A stretch of DNA of 33,595 nucleotides, from positions 1 to 33,595 of the forward strand of contig JAJDAE010000061.1 of the NCBI GenBank assembly GCA_029262035.1, read 5' to 3'. Under the pieces are notes generated by a model, which did not search any database, was not told the origin of the DNA, and worked only from the letters and a program-made list of their open reading frames with translations. Of this stretch, positions 1 to 5,675 are shown in pieces. The first letter of the stretch is position 1; each line of letters starts with the position of its first letter. A program made the translations under genes and the position numbers. This stretch comes from Candidatus Zhuqueibacterota bacterium (GTDB lineage: Bacteria; Zhuqueibacterota; Zhuqueibacteria; Oceanimicrobiales; Oceanimicrobiaceae).

Positions 1-664
1 TCGTGCTGCTGCCCGGACCTCTCCCCATTCCGGAACTGGTGTTAAGTGTGTCGGTAATTACCGTTGTCATGGTTTGCGATTTATAATCTTTCAGTCCATA
101 TCTGGAATAGAGAATAACGGATGTTTTGGTCGGAAGAAAGAAACTCGCCCTGCCGTACAGCCTGTGTTCAAAATGCGTGAATTCCGCCAGATTCTCATAA
201 TCACGATATTTTACAATGTAGCCGACCTGAAATGCAACGGACTGTGCAGGCCGGATTTTTGCATTTATATAGCCCGACGACTGAACATAATTTGTGTAAT
301 CATAAAGTTCCTTATACCTGTTGACAGCAACATTACCGCCTAAATTGAGTACGGCTCCACTTTCGCCCAAAGCCTTTGAAGAGGCCATTCCAAATTTGTG
401 GTATTGTGAAAAACGATCTGTGTATTCGGTGAAGAAATTCAAATTACCGGTATAATAAAAACGTGTTGACCAATCAGTTTTACGGAAATCTTTGGCCAAA
501 TAAATATTTAATTGGGTGATGTAATCTGTTACTGCCTGATAGTTGTGAAAAGCATTGTCGTCGTACGCCATTTGCACGGTGACACTTTTGGTGGTCTGAC
601 CAAACCCGGAAGTCGTCAATAGAATCCCCAAAATAAGCATACTGAAAATCGTTTTAATTTGCAT
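1..664 (-). CDS. Outer-membrane beta-barrel-like protein, partial (3' end outside window)
   Basis: The reading frame is open from an ATG at 664 to the window edge, about 221 residues, and lacks its C-terminus. It begins with a signal peptide (MQIKTIFSMLILGILLTTSGFG, cut near FGQ). The rest is alternating aromatic and polar residues with many Tyr, Phe and Asn, as in an outer-membrane beta-barrel; I recognise no specific family. A GAGGTG Shine-Dalgarno at 670-675 lies 5 nt from the ATG at 664, so I prefer this over the adjacent in-frame ATG at 667. It follows the acidic-repeat gene at 792-1424 on the same strand with a 127-bp gap holding an inverted repeat. It could be the last known gene of the transcript starting near 2161, but the inverted repeat may end that transcript first. 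Function unknown. Confidence 0.65.
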   Translation of the reverse strand, partial: MQIKTIFSMLILGILLTTSGFGQTTKSVTVQMAYDDNAFHNYQAVTDYITQLNIYLAKDFRKTDWSTRFYYTGNLNFFTEYTDRFSQYHKFGMASSKALGESGAVLNLGGNVAVNRYKELYDYTNYVQSSGYINAKIRPAQSVAFQVGYIVKYRDYENLAEFTHFEHRLYGRASFFLPTKTSVILYSRYGLKDYKSQTMTTVITDTLNTSSGMGRGPGSST

Positions 665-722
665 CATCTCACCTCAAAATTATACTTTTAAATTGTAACT
701 ATTCAGCCCCTTAATCAAGTTC

Positions 723-776
723 GTAGTCAGAGCTTGCACTGCCTGTCTGTGCCTTTTCAGAGCAAACTCTGACTAC
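723..776. repeat. Intergenic inverted repeat, 15-bp arms
   Basis: The arms GTAGTCAGAGCTTGC (723-737) and GCAAACTCTGACTAC (762-776) are inverted copies with one mismatch, separated by 24 bp. A smaller hairpin, TCAGAG-CAAA-CTCTGA, is nested in the right arm. There is no run of T on either side that would make a classical terminator. It may be a REP-like palindromic intergenic element or a processing or termination hairpin between the two flanking minus-strand genes. No second copy was noticed in this window. Confidence 0.55.
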
Positions 777-791
777 AAACCCTAACTTATA

Positions 792-1424
792 TTAACGTTT
801 ACCTCGTCGCTGTCGAGAGCCACCCCTGCCATGTCTTCTTAATGAATCCCCCCTTCCATCACAAATACCGTCTCCATCTTCATCTACAAAAACGTCTTGT
901 TGCGCACGGCGATTTTTATTGAAACTTTCATCCATGCGATCATCAATGCCGTTACCGTCTTCATCCATAAATCTGCCTTGCACCTTACCCGTTTTTTCAT
1001 CAATAAATCCAAACTTCCGTCCCTTAAAATCATCATGAGTGAATTTCTCATCGGTGATGTCATTTTTGCCATCTTTATTTACATCTAAAATTTTGCTTTC
1101 AATTGGCCGTTGTTTTGTTTGAGCTAATTGTGCTCCGAGGTCATTGACACCATCGCCGTCACGGTCAAGCCAAACATCATTGTAACCGTCTTTATTTTTA
1201 TCGATAAATTGAAATTGGTGGGCATAGGTTTTACCGTCGACATCATTCTTGCCGTCTCCATTTGCATCACGGAATTTATCATTGATCCCATCTTTGTTCT
1301 TGTCGATAAATCCAATTGTTGGCTTTTTCGCCTGGTCTTGTTCTTTTTCAAATGCCGTTAAATTTGAAAGTGCCGGAACCAGCATGATGAAAGAGACCAA
1401 AGTCATGTTTATCAATTTTTTCAT
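792..1424 (-). CDS. Secreted DxDGDG-repeat (EF-hand/TSP3-like) protein
   Basis: This 210-residue protein starts with a signal peptide (about residues 1-24). It contains seven calcium-loop-like motifs of the type DxNxDGxxD: near residues 41, 53, 75, 87, 114, 154 and 181 (for example DKNKDGIND, DRDGDGVND, DEDGDGICD). Such loops bind Ca2+ in EF-hand and thrombospondin type 3 families, so an exported calcium-binding role is likely. Paired loops (41/53 and 75/87) resemble dockerin or TSP3 spacing. The last 20 residues are very basic (RRHGRGGSRQRRGKR), unlike the acidic body. It is more divergent than the two paralogues at 1490-2107 and 3831-4619, with Lys and Asn replacing many Asp. It lies 65 bp downstream of the 1490-2107 gene and has no sigma-54 promoter of its own, so co-transcription is likely. 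It is not enzymatic by any visible motif. Confidence 0.8.
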   Translation of the reverse strand: MKKLINMTLVSFIMLVPALSNLTAFEKEQDQAKKPTIGFIDKNKDGINDKFRDANGDGKNDVDGKTYAHQFQFIDKNKDGYNDVWLDRDGDGVNDLGAQLAQTKQRPIESKILDVNKDGKNDITDEKFTHDDFKGRKFGFIDEKTGKVQGRFMDEDGNGIDDRMDESFNKNRRAQQDVFVDEDGDGICDGRGDSLRRHGRGGSRQRRGKR

Positions 1425-1447
1425 AACTACTCTCCAATTATTTAACC

Positions 1448-1471
1448 CTCCCGAAAGTCTCCTTCCGGGAG
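1448..1471 (-). terminator. Hairpin between two acidic-repeat genes
   Basis: CTCCCG (1448-1453) pairs with CGGGAG (1466-1471) around a 12-nt loop. It lies just after the stop of the 1490-2107 gene on the minus strand. The downstream side is AT-rich but has no clear U-run, so it may attenuate or stabilise rather than fully terminate the transcript. Confidence 0.35.
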
Positions 1472-1489
1472 AGTTCTTTAAGTGAGACG

Positions 1490-2107
1490 TTAATTACTAC
1501 CGCCTCGTCCGCCCTCAGGATTTGTCTTTTGGCAACCACCGCTTCTGTTGCAGTTTTTGCCTCTGCGGCCATTTTCTGACCCACTGCCATCTTCTGTTTT
1601 CACGTAGTCTTCGTCTTTGCAGTTCGGGATACCGTCGCCGTCAGCATCTAAAGCATTATCGTTAATTCCGTCTCCATCCTTATCCGTGAACCCCTTACCA
1701 GCTTTACCTTTTCTGGATTTCTGGCCGTCGAAATCGGGATCCTGGCCATTCGGAATACCGTCACCATCAGCGTCTTTCGCATTGTCATTCAGACCATCGC
1801 CATTTGTATCGACAAATCCTTTGGCTTTTACTTTGTTTTTGCAGCAATTCATTTTATTTTTGCCCTTACCCTGTTTTCCCATGGTCTTTTTATTACAATT
1901 TTTGGAGCTTTTGTAATCAGAATCTTTTCCGTTGGGTATTCCATCGCCATCATCATCTTTTGCATTGTCGTTGATACCGTCACCATCAGCATCCACAAAT
2001 CCTTTTTCAGAGGTTTTGCCTTTTTGCTGGGCCAAAATATTTTGCGCCTGAAATCCAAAAAATAATGCCAATGCTACCACCAGGATAAAACTCATTAATC
2101 GTTTCAT
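1490..2107 (-). CDS. Secreted acidic-repeat (TSP3-like) protein with three repeats and six cysteines
   Basis: The 205-residue product has a signal peptide (residues 1-26, cut near LAQQ). Three near-identical 30-residue units follow at about 36-65, 97-126 and 139-168. Each reads GFxDxDGDGxNDNAxDxDGDGIPNxxDxD, with two DxDGDG calcium-type loops per unit. Linkers are rich in Lys, Gly and Ser. Six Cys (71, 88, 89, 163, 186, 192) are absent from most of the paralogue at 3831-4619 and suggest disulfides or metal binding after export. The mature start QQKGK...KGFVDADGDG is shared with that paralogue, so the two look like a duplication. AAGGAA upstream of the ATG serves as ribosome binding site. A sigma-54 promoter and two activator sites lie upstream, so it is probably induced by an NtrC-type regulator. 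The molecular role is unknown; Ca2+ binding is inferred from the motifs. Confidence 0.85.
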   Translation of the reverse strand: MKRLMSFILVVALALFFGFQAQNILAQQKGKTSEKGFVDADGDGINDNAKDDDGDGIPNGKDSDYKSSKNCNKKTMGKQGKGKNKMNCCKNKVKAKGFVDTNGDGLNDNAKDADGDGIPNGQDPDFDGQKSRKGKAGKGFTDKDGDGINDNALDADGDGIPNCKDEDYVKTEDGSGSENGRRGKNCNRSGGCQKTNPEGGRGGSN

Positions 2108-2171
2108 GACTCAATTCCTTTCGTTTATAAAGTTGGTTATTAAAATTCATTTTGTTTTCGTTAGTTGATTA

Positions 2172-2188
2172 GGCAACTGGCGTGCCAA
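2172..2188 (-). promoter_or_regulatory. Sigma-54 promoter P1 (-24/-12)
   Basis: The minus strand reads TTGGCACGCCAGTTGCC, close to the RpoN consensus TTGGCACNNNNNTTGCW, with GG at 2186/2185 and GC at 2174/2173 exactly 12 nt apart. The predicted start of transcription is near 2161, giving a leader of about 55 nt before the ATG at 2107. Confidence 0.85.
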
Positions 2189-2283
2189 CATTACTTAATC
2201 ATGCGAACACCTATTCAAATTATTAATTTTATTGGAATTACAAACCTTTCCATTTATAGTTCCCAAACCAGAAATTACTAACA

Positions 2284-2322
2284 TTCGACGAATTGGTCGA
2301 TTTTTTTCGACCATTTAGGCGA
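2284..2322 (-). promoter_or_regulatory. Tandem activator sites upstream of P1
   Basis: Two 17-bp copies on the plus strand, TTCGACGAATTGGTCGA (2284-2300) and TTCGACCATTTAGGCGA (2306-2322), are 22 bp apart, about two helical turns. The first is a perfect dyad TCGAC-N6-GTCGA. The near edge is 98 bp upstream of the -24 GG of P1. The same motif pair precedes three other sigma-54 promoters at the same distance. Confidence 0.8.
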
Positions 2323-2405
2323 AACCTGCAACAAGAGTTCAAGGCCTTTTGCATGATCAAATTTTTCACGGGTAAGATTTGCCGGTAATCGTGGTTATAA
2401 TGCGG

Positions 2406-2442
2406 CAAAGCCATGCACCTTTTTTAGAAGCGCATGGCTTTG
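2406..2442 (-). terminator. Strong hairpin after the HisKA-only gene
   Basis: CAAAGCCATGC (2406-2416) and GCATGGCTTTG (2432-2442) form a perfect 11-bp stem with a 15-nt loop, 24 bp past the stop of the 2466-2807 gene. No U-run follows, so termination is likely but not certain. A similar hairpin follows the cytochrome gene at 4966. Confidence 0.5.
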
Positions 2443-2465
2443 TTCGAGGAGGGTATTAAGGAGAT

Positions 2466-2807
2466 TTAGGCTGCTTTTGCGGTGTTTTTAGAGGCATAAG
2501 TTGCCATAGTGCTTTTCTCTATATCGAGCATACGTATGTCATCCACATAGGTCGTGCTTACCGGCTCTGTCACCATATTCAGGCGATTGAGTACATGTTC
2601 GATTTGTCGGCCGGATTCTGCAATAATTTCAAAATATTCTTTCAATCTTGGTTCGCATTCTTTGTTATCCGTTTGGACTTGGGCGATTGCGAGTGATAGC
2701 GCTCCTAATGGATTTCTGATTTCATGATTTAGGGTTACAACCAGCTCTTTAACTGCATTTAATCTTGCGCGCTTTGTACAATCTGTTGTTCTTAAATCGG
2801 TTCTCAT
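2466..2807 (-). CDS. Stand-alone histidine-kinase phosphoacceptor (HisKA-only) protein
   Basis: This 113-residue cytoplasmic protein has a HisKA dimerisation/phosphotransfer helix with the H-box NHEIRNPLGALSLAIAQV; the phosphoacceptor is His28. The helical hairpin spans about residues 14-80. There is no signal peptide, no membrane segment and no HATPase_c domain: the N, G1 and G2 boxes are all missing. The gene ends cleanly with a poor-complexity tail (about 81-113), and no HATPase remnant is visible downstream, where a hairpin follows. It lies 54 bp after the WxxGxW gene, separated by another hairpin, so it probably shares the sigma-54 promoter P2. By family logic it could accept phosphate from, or heterodimerise with, a full kinase such as the one at 22677-24698, but cannot phosphorylate itself. 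The alternative is a degraded kinase gene. Confidence 0.75.
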   Translation of the reverse strand: MRTDLRTTDCTKRARLNAVKELVVTLNHEIRNPLGALSLAIAQVQTDNKECEPRLKEYFEIIAESGRQIEHVLNRLNMVTEPVSTTYVDDIRMLDIEKSTMATYASKNTAKAA

Positions 2808-2823
2808 TATTAACTCCGGTTTA

Positions 2824-2849
2824 TGCGGGGAGAAAAATTTCTCCCCGCA
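2824..2849 (-). terminator. 12-bp hairpin between the WxxGxW and HisKA-only genes
   Basis: TGCGGGGAGAAA (2824-2835) pairs perfectly with TTTCTCCCCGCA (2838-2849). It starts 12 nt past the stop of the 2862-3329 gene and ends 16 nt before the HisKA-only start, with its 5-base T run inside the stem-loop on the minus strand rather than after it. It may partly terminate transcription and lower expression of the downstream gene. Confidence 0.5.
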
Positions 2850-2861
2850 ACCTGTGTATAT

Positions 2862-3329
2862 TTATAAAACCCAATAACCTGAAATCCAAATTGAGATGCC
2901 ATCGTTGTAAGTCCAGTAACCTGGCAACCAAATCGATCCCGCCGGATAGAGGTCCCAGTAGCCGCTAACCCATACCCATTTGACGAGTTGGTAATCCCAG
3001 ATCCAGCGACCGGTAATCCAAATTGAATTTGCTGCGGGCCGGACAGGAATAATTTGTTTTTTAATTGCCGGTGCTTTTTGCCGTATTACAATCTTATTGC
3101 TCGAGGTACTTTGTTTGCGAACAACTGACTTTGCTGTGGCAGATTTACTCCGGTCATTGGATTTTGGTGTTTGGTACTTTCTGGTCGATTCCACTTTAGC
3201 CTTTGACTTGCTTCGTGTTGTACTTTTCCGGCTTTTCGAACCAGCCCAGGCTTCGGGGTTTAAACCCACAATCATAACTGCTATCATCGTGGTTAAAAAG
3301 ATTCTTTTTATTGATTTCATGATAATCAC
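2862..3329 (-). CDS. Exported WxxGxW-repeat protein
   Basis: The 155-residue product begins with a hydrophobic signal peptide (about 6-29, cut near AWA). A Ser/Lys/Arg/Thr-rich, basic, low-complexity stretch follows (about 30-95). The C-terminal 55 residues carry four WxxGxW motifs: WITGRW, WVSGYW, WLPGYW and WISGYW. These match the WxxGxW repeat family (PF12779 type), often found in secreted or surface-associated bacterial proteins of unknown function; I expect a small beta-rich aromatic repeat. It is the first gene downstream of the sigma-54 promoter P2, with an estimated leader of about 44 nt, and is followed by the HisKA-only gene. The pairing of an envelope protein with a signalling fragment in one transcript is unusual. 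No catalytic residues are apparent. Confidence 0.8.
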   Translation of the reverse strand: MIIMKSIKRIFLTTMIAVMIVGLNPEAWAGSKSRKSTTRSKSKAKVESTRKYQTPKSNDRSKSATAKSVVRKQSTSSNKIVIRQKAPAIKKQIIPVRPAANSIWITGRWIWDYQLVKWVWVSGYWDLYPAGSIWLPGYWTYNDGISIWISGYWVL

Positions 3330-3383
3330 CTCATTTGGTTAATTATTATTCAACTCTATTATTGAATCTTCATTATCTGAATA

Positions 3384-3400
3384 TGCAAGGTGTGTGCCAA
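3384..3400 (-). promoter_or_regulatory. Sigma-54 promoter P2 (-24/-12)
   Basis: The minus strand reads TTGGCACACACCTTGCA, a perfect match to the RpoN consensus, with GG at 3398/3397 and GC at 3386/3385. The predicted transcription start is near 3373, 44 nt before the WxxGxW start codon. Confidence 0.9.
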
Positions 3401-3496
3401 CTTTTTTAAGAGCTCACGCATAGCAACCTTTGCCACTGTAATTAAAGCACTTACATCAACTTTACTCTTGAGACTTTTTAGCTTTCCGACAGAAAT

Positions 3497-3535
3497 GGCG
3501 ACCATTTGGTCTATGGTATTCGACGATTTGGGCTA
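3497..3535 (-). promoter_or_regulatory. Tandem activator sites upstream of P2
   Basis: The plus-strand copies are GGCGACCATTTGGTCTA (3497-3513) and TTCGACGATTTGGGCTA (3519-3535), 22 bp apart. The near edge is 99 bp upstream of the -24 GG. Motif, spacing and distance match the pairs at the other three sigma-54 promoters. Confidence 0.75.
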
Positions 3536-3540
3536 ATATT

Positions 3541-3770
3541 TTTCTTCCCAGCTTTTTGGATTTTTCGTGAACAAAAAAAATAGCCCACGGAAATTAATTC
3601 AACCTAAACTGAACTGTTCCGGATTCAGGATTTTGAGACTCAAAGGTAAAAACAGCTTGCAAATACTTTCTATGATAAGCCGTAAGCACAGCTTCTTGCC
3701 TTCACCAACTGGGCAAAATCTTCGGACCATCTTTGAATTTATATGTTTTAATGAAGCAGGTTTTGATTAG
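3541..3770. other. Intergenic stretch without a supported gene
   Basis: Between the P2 activator sites and the terminator of the 3831-4619 gene I see no gene I can support. A 67-codon plus-strand frame (3567-3770) lacks a ribosome binding site, uses low-complexity basic residues and opposes every gene in the window, so I do not annotate it. No RNA gene was recognised. Confidence 0.5.
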
Positions 3771-3772
3771 GC

Positions 3773-3804
3773 AAAAAAAAACCTCCCGCTGTTACACGGG
3801 AGGT
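3773..3804 (-). terminator. Rho-independent terminator of the four-repeat acidic protein gene
   Basis: On the minus strand ACCTCCCG pairs perfectly with CGGGAGGT (8-bp stem, 8-nt loop, 3781-3804) and is followed by eight T (3773-3780). It sits 26 nt past the stop at 3831. This is the clearest intrinsic terminator in the window and makes the 3831-4619 gene a single-gene transcript. Confidence 0.9.
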
Positions 3805-3830
3805 CTGCGGAGGTGAAAATTACTTAAGTT

Positions 3831-4619
3831 TTAGTTTTTGCCACCACGATTGTTCTTGCCTTTTGGGCCGCTATCGTCACAATCACCGGAGCCACTGCCG
3901 CTACCGTTGTTGCCACTACCACTGCCGCCGTTTCCTCTGCTACCGGAGTTTGCTTTTCTGCCTGAACCATCTTCAGGTCTGACGAAGTCTTCGTCACGTC
4001 CGTTTGGGATTCCGTCGCCGTCATCGTCCATTGCGTTGTCGTTGATACCATCGCCATCCTCGTCGATAAAACCCATCTTGCCTTTTCCATTCATGGGATT
4101 CTGGCGAACGTAGTCCTCATCCTGACCGTTAGGAATTCCATCACCGTCGTCGTCTTTGGCATTGTCGTTGATGCCGTCACCGTCTTCATCTACAAAGCCT
4201 TTGCTGCCACTACGATTGCTGTTACCTTTTTGGCTTTGACCATTTCCTTTATTACCGTTGTTCATCTTTTGCCCGCTACCATCTTGTGCAGGTACAAAGT
4301 CGGGATCTTGACCGTTAGGGATTCCATCACCGTCGTCATCTTTAGCGTTGTCATTGATGCCGTCGCCATCTTCATCCACAAAACCATTACCTTTGCTATT
4401 ATCAGGTCTGATGTAGTCAGAGTCTTTTCCGTTCGGGATTCCATCGCCATCATCGTCTTTTGCATTATCATTTACGCCATCACCATCTGCATCTACAAAG
4501 CCTTTATCCGCTTTCTTGCCTTTTTGTTGTGCATAGGCATCTGTAGATGTGGTGGCAAATAGCAGCATCAATGAAAACAACAGAGCCGCCGCAACAGTAA
4601 GATTCATGATTCTTTTCAT
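3831..4619 (-). CDS. Secreted acidic-repeat (TSP3-like) protein with four repeats
   Basis: This 262-residue protein has a signal peptide (residues 1-30, cut near AYAQQ) and four 30-residue repeats at about 40-69, 79-108, 141-170 and 183-212. Each repeat is GFVDEDGDGINDNAKDDDGDGIPNGxDxD or nearly so, with two DxDGDG loops typical of calcium-binding TSP3 or EF-hand-like repeats. Linkers and the 50-residue C-terminal tail are rich in Gly, Ser and Asn, with one Cys at 247. The repeats are more uniform than in the paralogue at 1490-2107, which suggests recent unit duplication or homogenisation. It is a single-gene unit with its own sigma-54 promoter P3 and a strong terminator, so it can be strongly induced alone. 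By motif it binds Ca2+ outside the cytoplasm; a structural or matrix role is a guess. Confidence 0.85.
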   Translation of the reverse strand: MKRIMNLTVAAALLFSLMLLFATTSTDAYAQQKGKKADKGFVDADGDGVNDNAKDDDGDGIPNGKDSDYIRPDNSKGNGFVDEDGDGINDNAKDDDGDGIPNGQDPDFVPAQDGSGQKMNNGNKGNGQSQKGNSNRSGSKGFVDEDGDGINDNAKDDDGDGIPNGQDEDYVRQNPMNGKGKMGFIDEDGDGINDNAMDDDGDGIPNGRDEDFVRPEDGSGRKANSGSRGNGGSGSGNNGSGSGSGDCDDSGPKGKNNRGGKN

Positions 4620-4688
4620 AACTAAACTCCTTTGTTTAGATAGTTAGTAATTAATTCGCGATTTCAATTCGCTTTCGGGTCGGGTTAA

Positions 4689-4705
4689 GGCAACAGCTAT
4701 GCCAG
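4689..4705 (-). promoter_or_regulatory. Sigma-54 promoter P3 (-24/-12)
   Basis: The minus strand reads CTGGCATAGCTGTTGCC, with GG at 4703/4702 and GC at 4691/4690, 12 nt apart. The predicted transcription start near 4678 gives a leader of about 58 nt to the ATG at 4619. Confidence 0.8.
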
Positions 4706-4801
4706 AAAATTTTGCATCAAATAAAAAATAATATAAACTACATACAATTAACAACTTAAGCTTAATTATTATTAAACCTAAAATGAAAACAAAACGGGAT
4801 T

Positions 4802-4840
4802 CTCGACCATTTAGTCGATTAAATTTCGACGGTTTGGACG
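4802..4840 (-). promoter_or_regulatory. Tandem activator sites upstream of P3
   Basis: The plus-strand copies are CTCGACCATTTAGTCGA (4802-4818) and TTCGACGGTTTGGACGA (4824-4840), 22 bp apart. The near edge is 99 bp upstream of the -24 GG. The same arrangement is found at P1, P2 and P4. Confidence 0.8.
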
Positions 4841-4910
4841 ATATATTTTTGGAAGATAACGGGAGGCGAAGGGTCGACAAGAATAGATTTTTTAGAGACC
4901 TCAACCAAAG

Positions 4911-4943
4911 AAGGCTATGGCCAACTAACGCGACCATAGCCTT
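4911..4943 (-). terminator. Hairpin after the cytochrome c'-like gene
   Basis: AAGGCTATGG (4911-4920) and CCATAGCCTT (4934-4943) form a perfect 10-bp stem with a 13-nt loop, 23 bp past the stop at 4966. The downstream minus-strand bases are moderately T-rich. It probably ends the transcript before the P3 activator sites. Confidence 0.6.
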
Positions 4944-4965
4944 TCCAGAGAAAATAAAGAGGCAT

Positions 4966-5502
4966 TTATTTTTTACTTTGTGTAACCAGACCAGGGAATT
5001 TATCCTGAGCATATTGCTGGTGACAACTTACACAGGCTTGCACCATGTCACCATAGATTTTGATGCTGGTTGTAAAATCATTTTGCGCTACGGCTTCAGA
5101 CAATTTCTTGGCCTGCCCGTGAAACGCACGGTCCATGTGGATGAATCCGGTCGGCAAAAGACTCACCAGTTGTTGCAACTGTTCTTTCGAGAGTGATTGC
5201 TTCAGAATAAAACTGTTATGAATCTGCATGGAAATATCTGCTGCATTTTTGGCATCGCCCCGGGATAGATAGTTCAGCAGAAGCTGCATGCCGGATTCGA
5301 TTTGCTGCATCTCCTGTTGTAAAAGTTGAAGCAAGTTCTCCGGCAGCTTCAATTCATCTGGCCGATTCTCATTCCCTGATGCGCCATGTTCATCGTGGCC
5401 TGCTGCAACTGTCGATTCTGATGCTTTGTGTGGTTCGCCGTTATCTTTGGAGCATCCATTTGTTAAGATGGCCATAAAAATAATCAAGATAAATGTTTTC
5501 AT
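4966..5502 (-). CDS. Cytochrome c'-like monoheme lipoprotein
   Basis: The start is placed at the ATG at 5502 because AAAGGAG lies just before it and because it opens a lipoprotein signal peptide (MKTFILIIFMAILTNGC, lipid-anchored Cys17). A longer frame to 5679 exists but its extra residues look non-coding. The mature 160 residues are mostly helical. A single heme motif CVSCH at 157-161, followed by QQY near the C-terminus, resembles the four-helix cytochrome c' family, where the heme sits on the last helix. A His-rich linker (GHDEHG) follows the anchor. Cytochromes c' bind gases such as NO or transfer electrons; which applies here is not shown. It lies 173 bp downstream of the phosphatase gene, and a hairpin follows. 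Confidence 0.75.
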   Translation of the reverse strand: MKTFILIIFMAILTNGCSKDNGEPHKASESTVAAGHDEHGASGNENRPDELKLPENLLQLLQQEMQQIESGMQLLLNYLSRGDAKNAADISMQIHNSFILKQSLSKEQLQQLVSLLPTGFIHMDRAFHGQAKKLSEAVAQNDFTTSIKIYGDMVQACVSCHQQYAQDKFPGLVTQSKK

Positions 5503-5675
5503 TGTGTCTCCTTTAATTAATTGGGGTTCGAGCATACCAAATTTTTGCTCATGTAAATTTTCATGCCTGTTGGGCTCACTTCGGGGTTGGTTATGTAGCT
5601 TTGAGCCTCTTGAGTAGTTTTCTTCATTTATAATTTCTAATACCCTTGCCCTTTTTAGATCTTGGAATCTGTGCC

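Noticed and set aside
665-720. TATAAT-like -10 (679-684) in front of the partial outer-membrane gene
   Set aside because: It is too close to the Shine-Dalgarno to leave a leader, and no -35 of reasonable match is at 16-18 bp.
3567-3770. 67-codon plus-strand reading frame
   Set aside because: No ribosome binding site, no recognisable domain and opposite to every other gene. It overlaps a region that otherwise looks non-coding.
1617-4562. Plus-strand frames across the acidic-repeat genes that appear repetitive
   Set aside because: They are antisense copies of the repeat-coding DNA, rich in Pro/Ser or Ile/Val, and owe their length to the repeats rather than to selection.
3831-4619. Tandem DNA repeats that might suggest CRISPR
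   Set aside because: The repeats encode in-frame protein units with signal peptide and ribosome site, and there are no short unique spacers of constant length.
5519-5545. Possible sigma-54 promoter in front of the cytochrome gene
   Set aside because: The minus strand has TTGGTAT, but the -12 part reads AACCC instead of TTGCW and no tandem dyad sites lie upstream.
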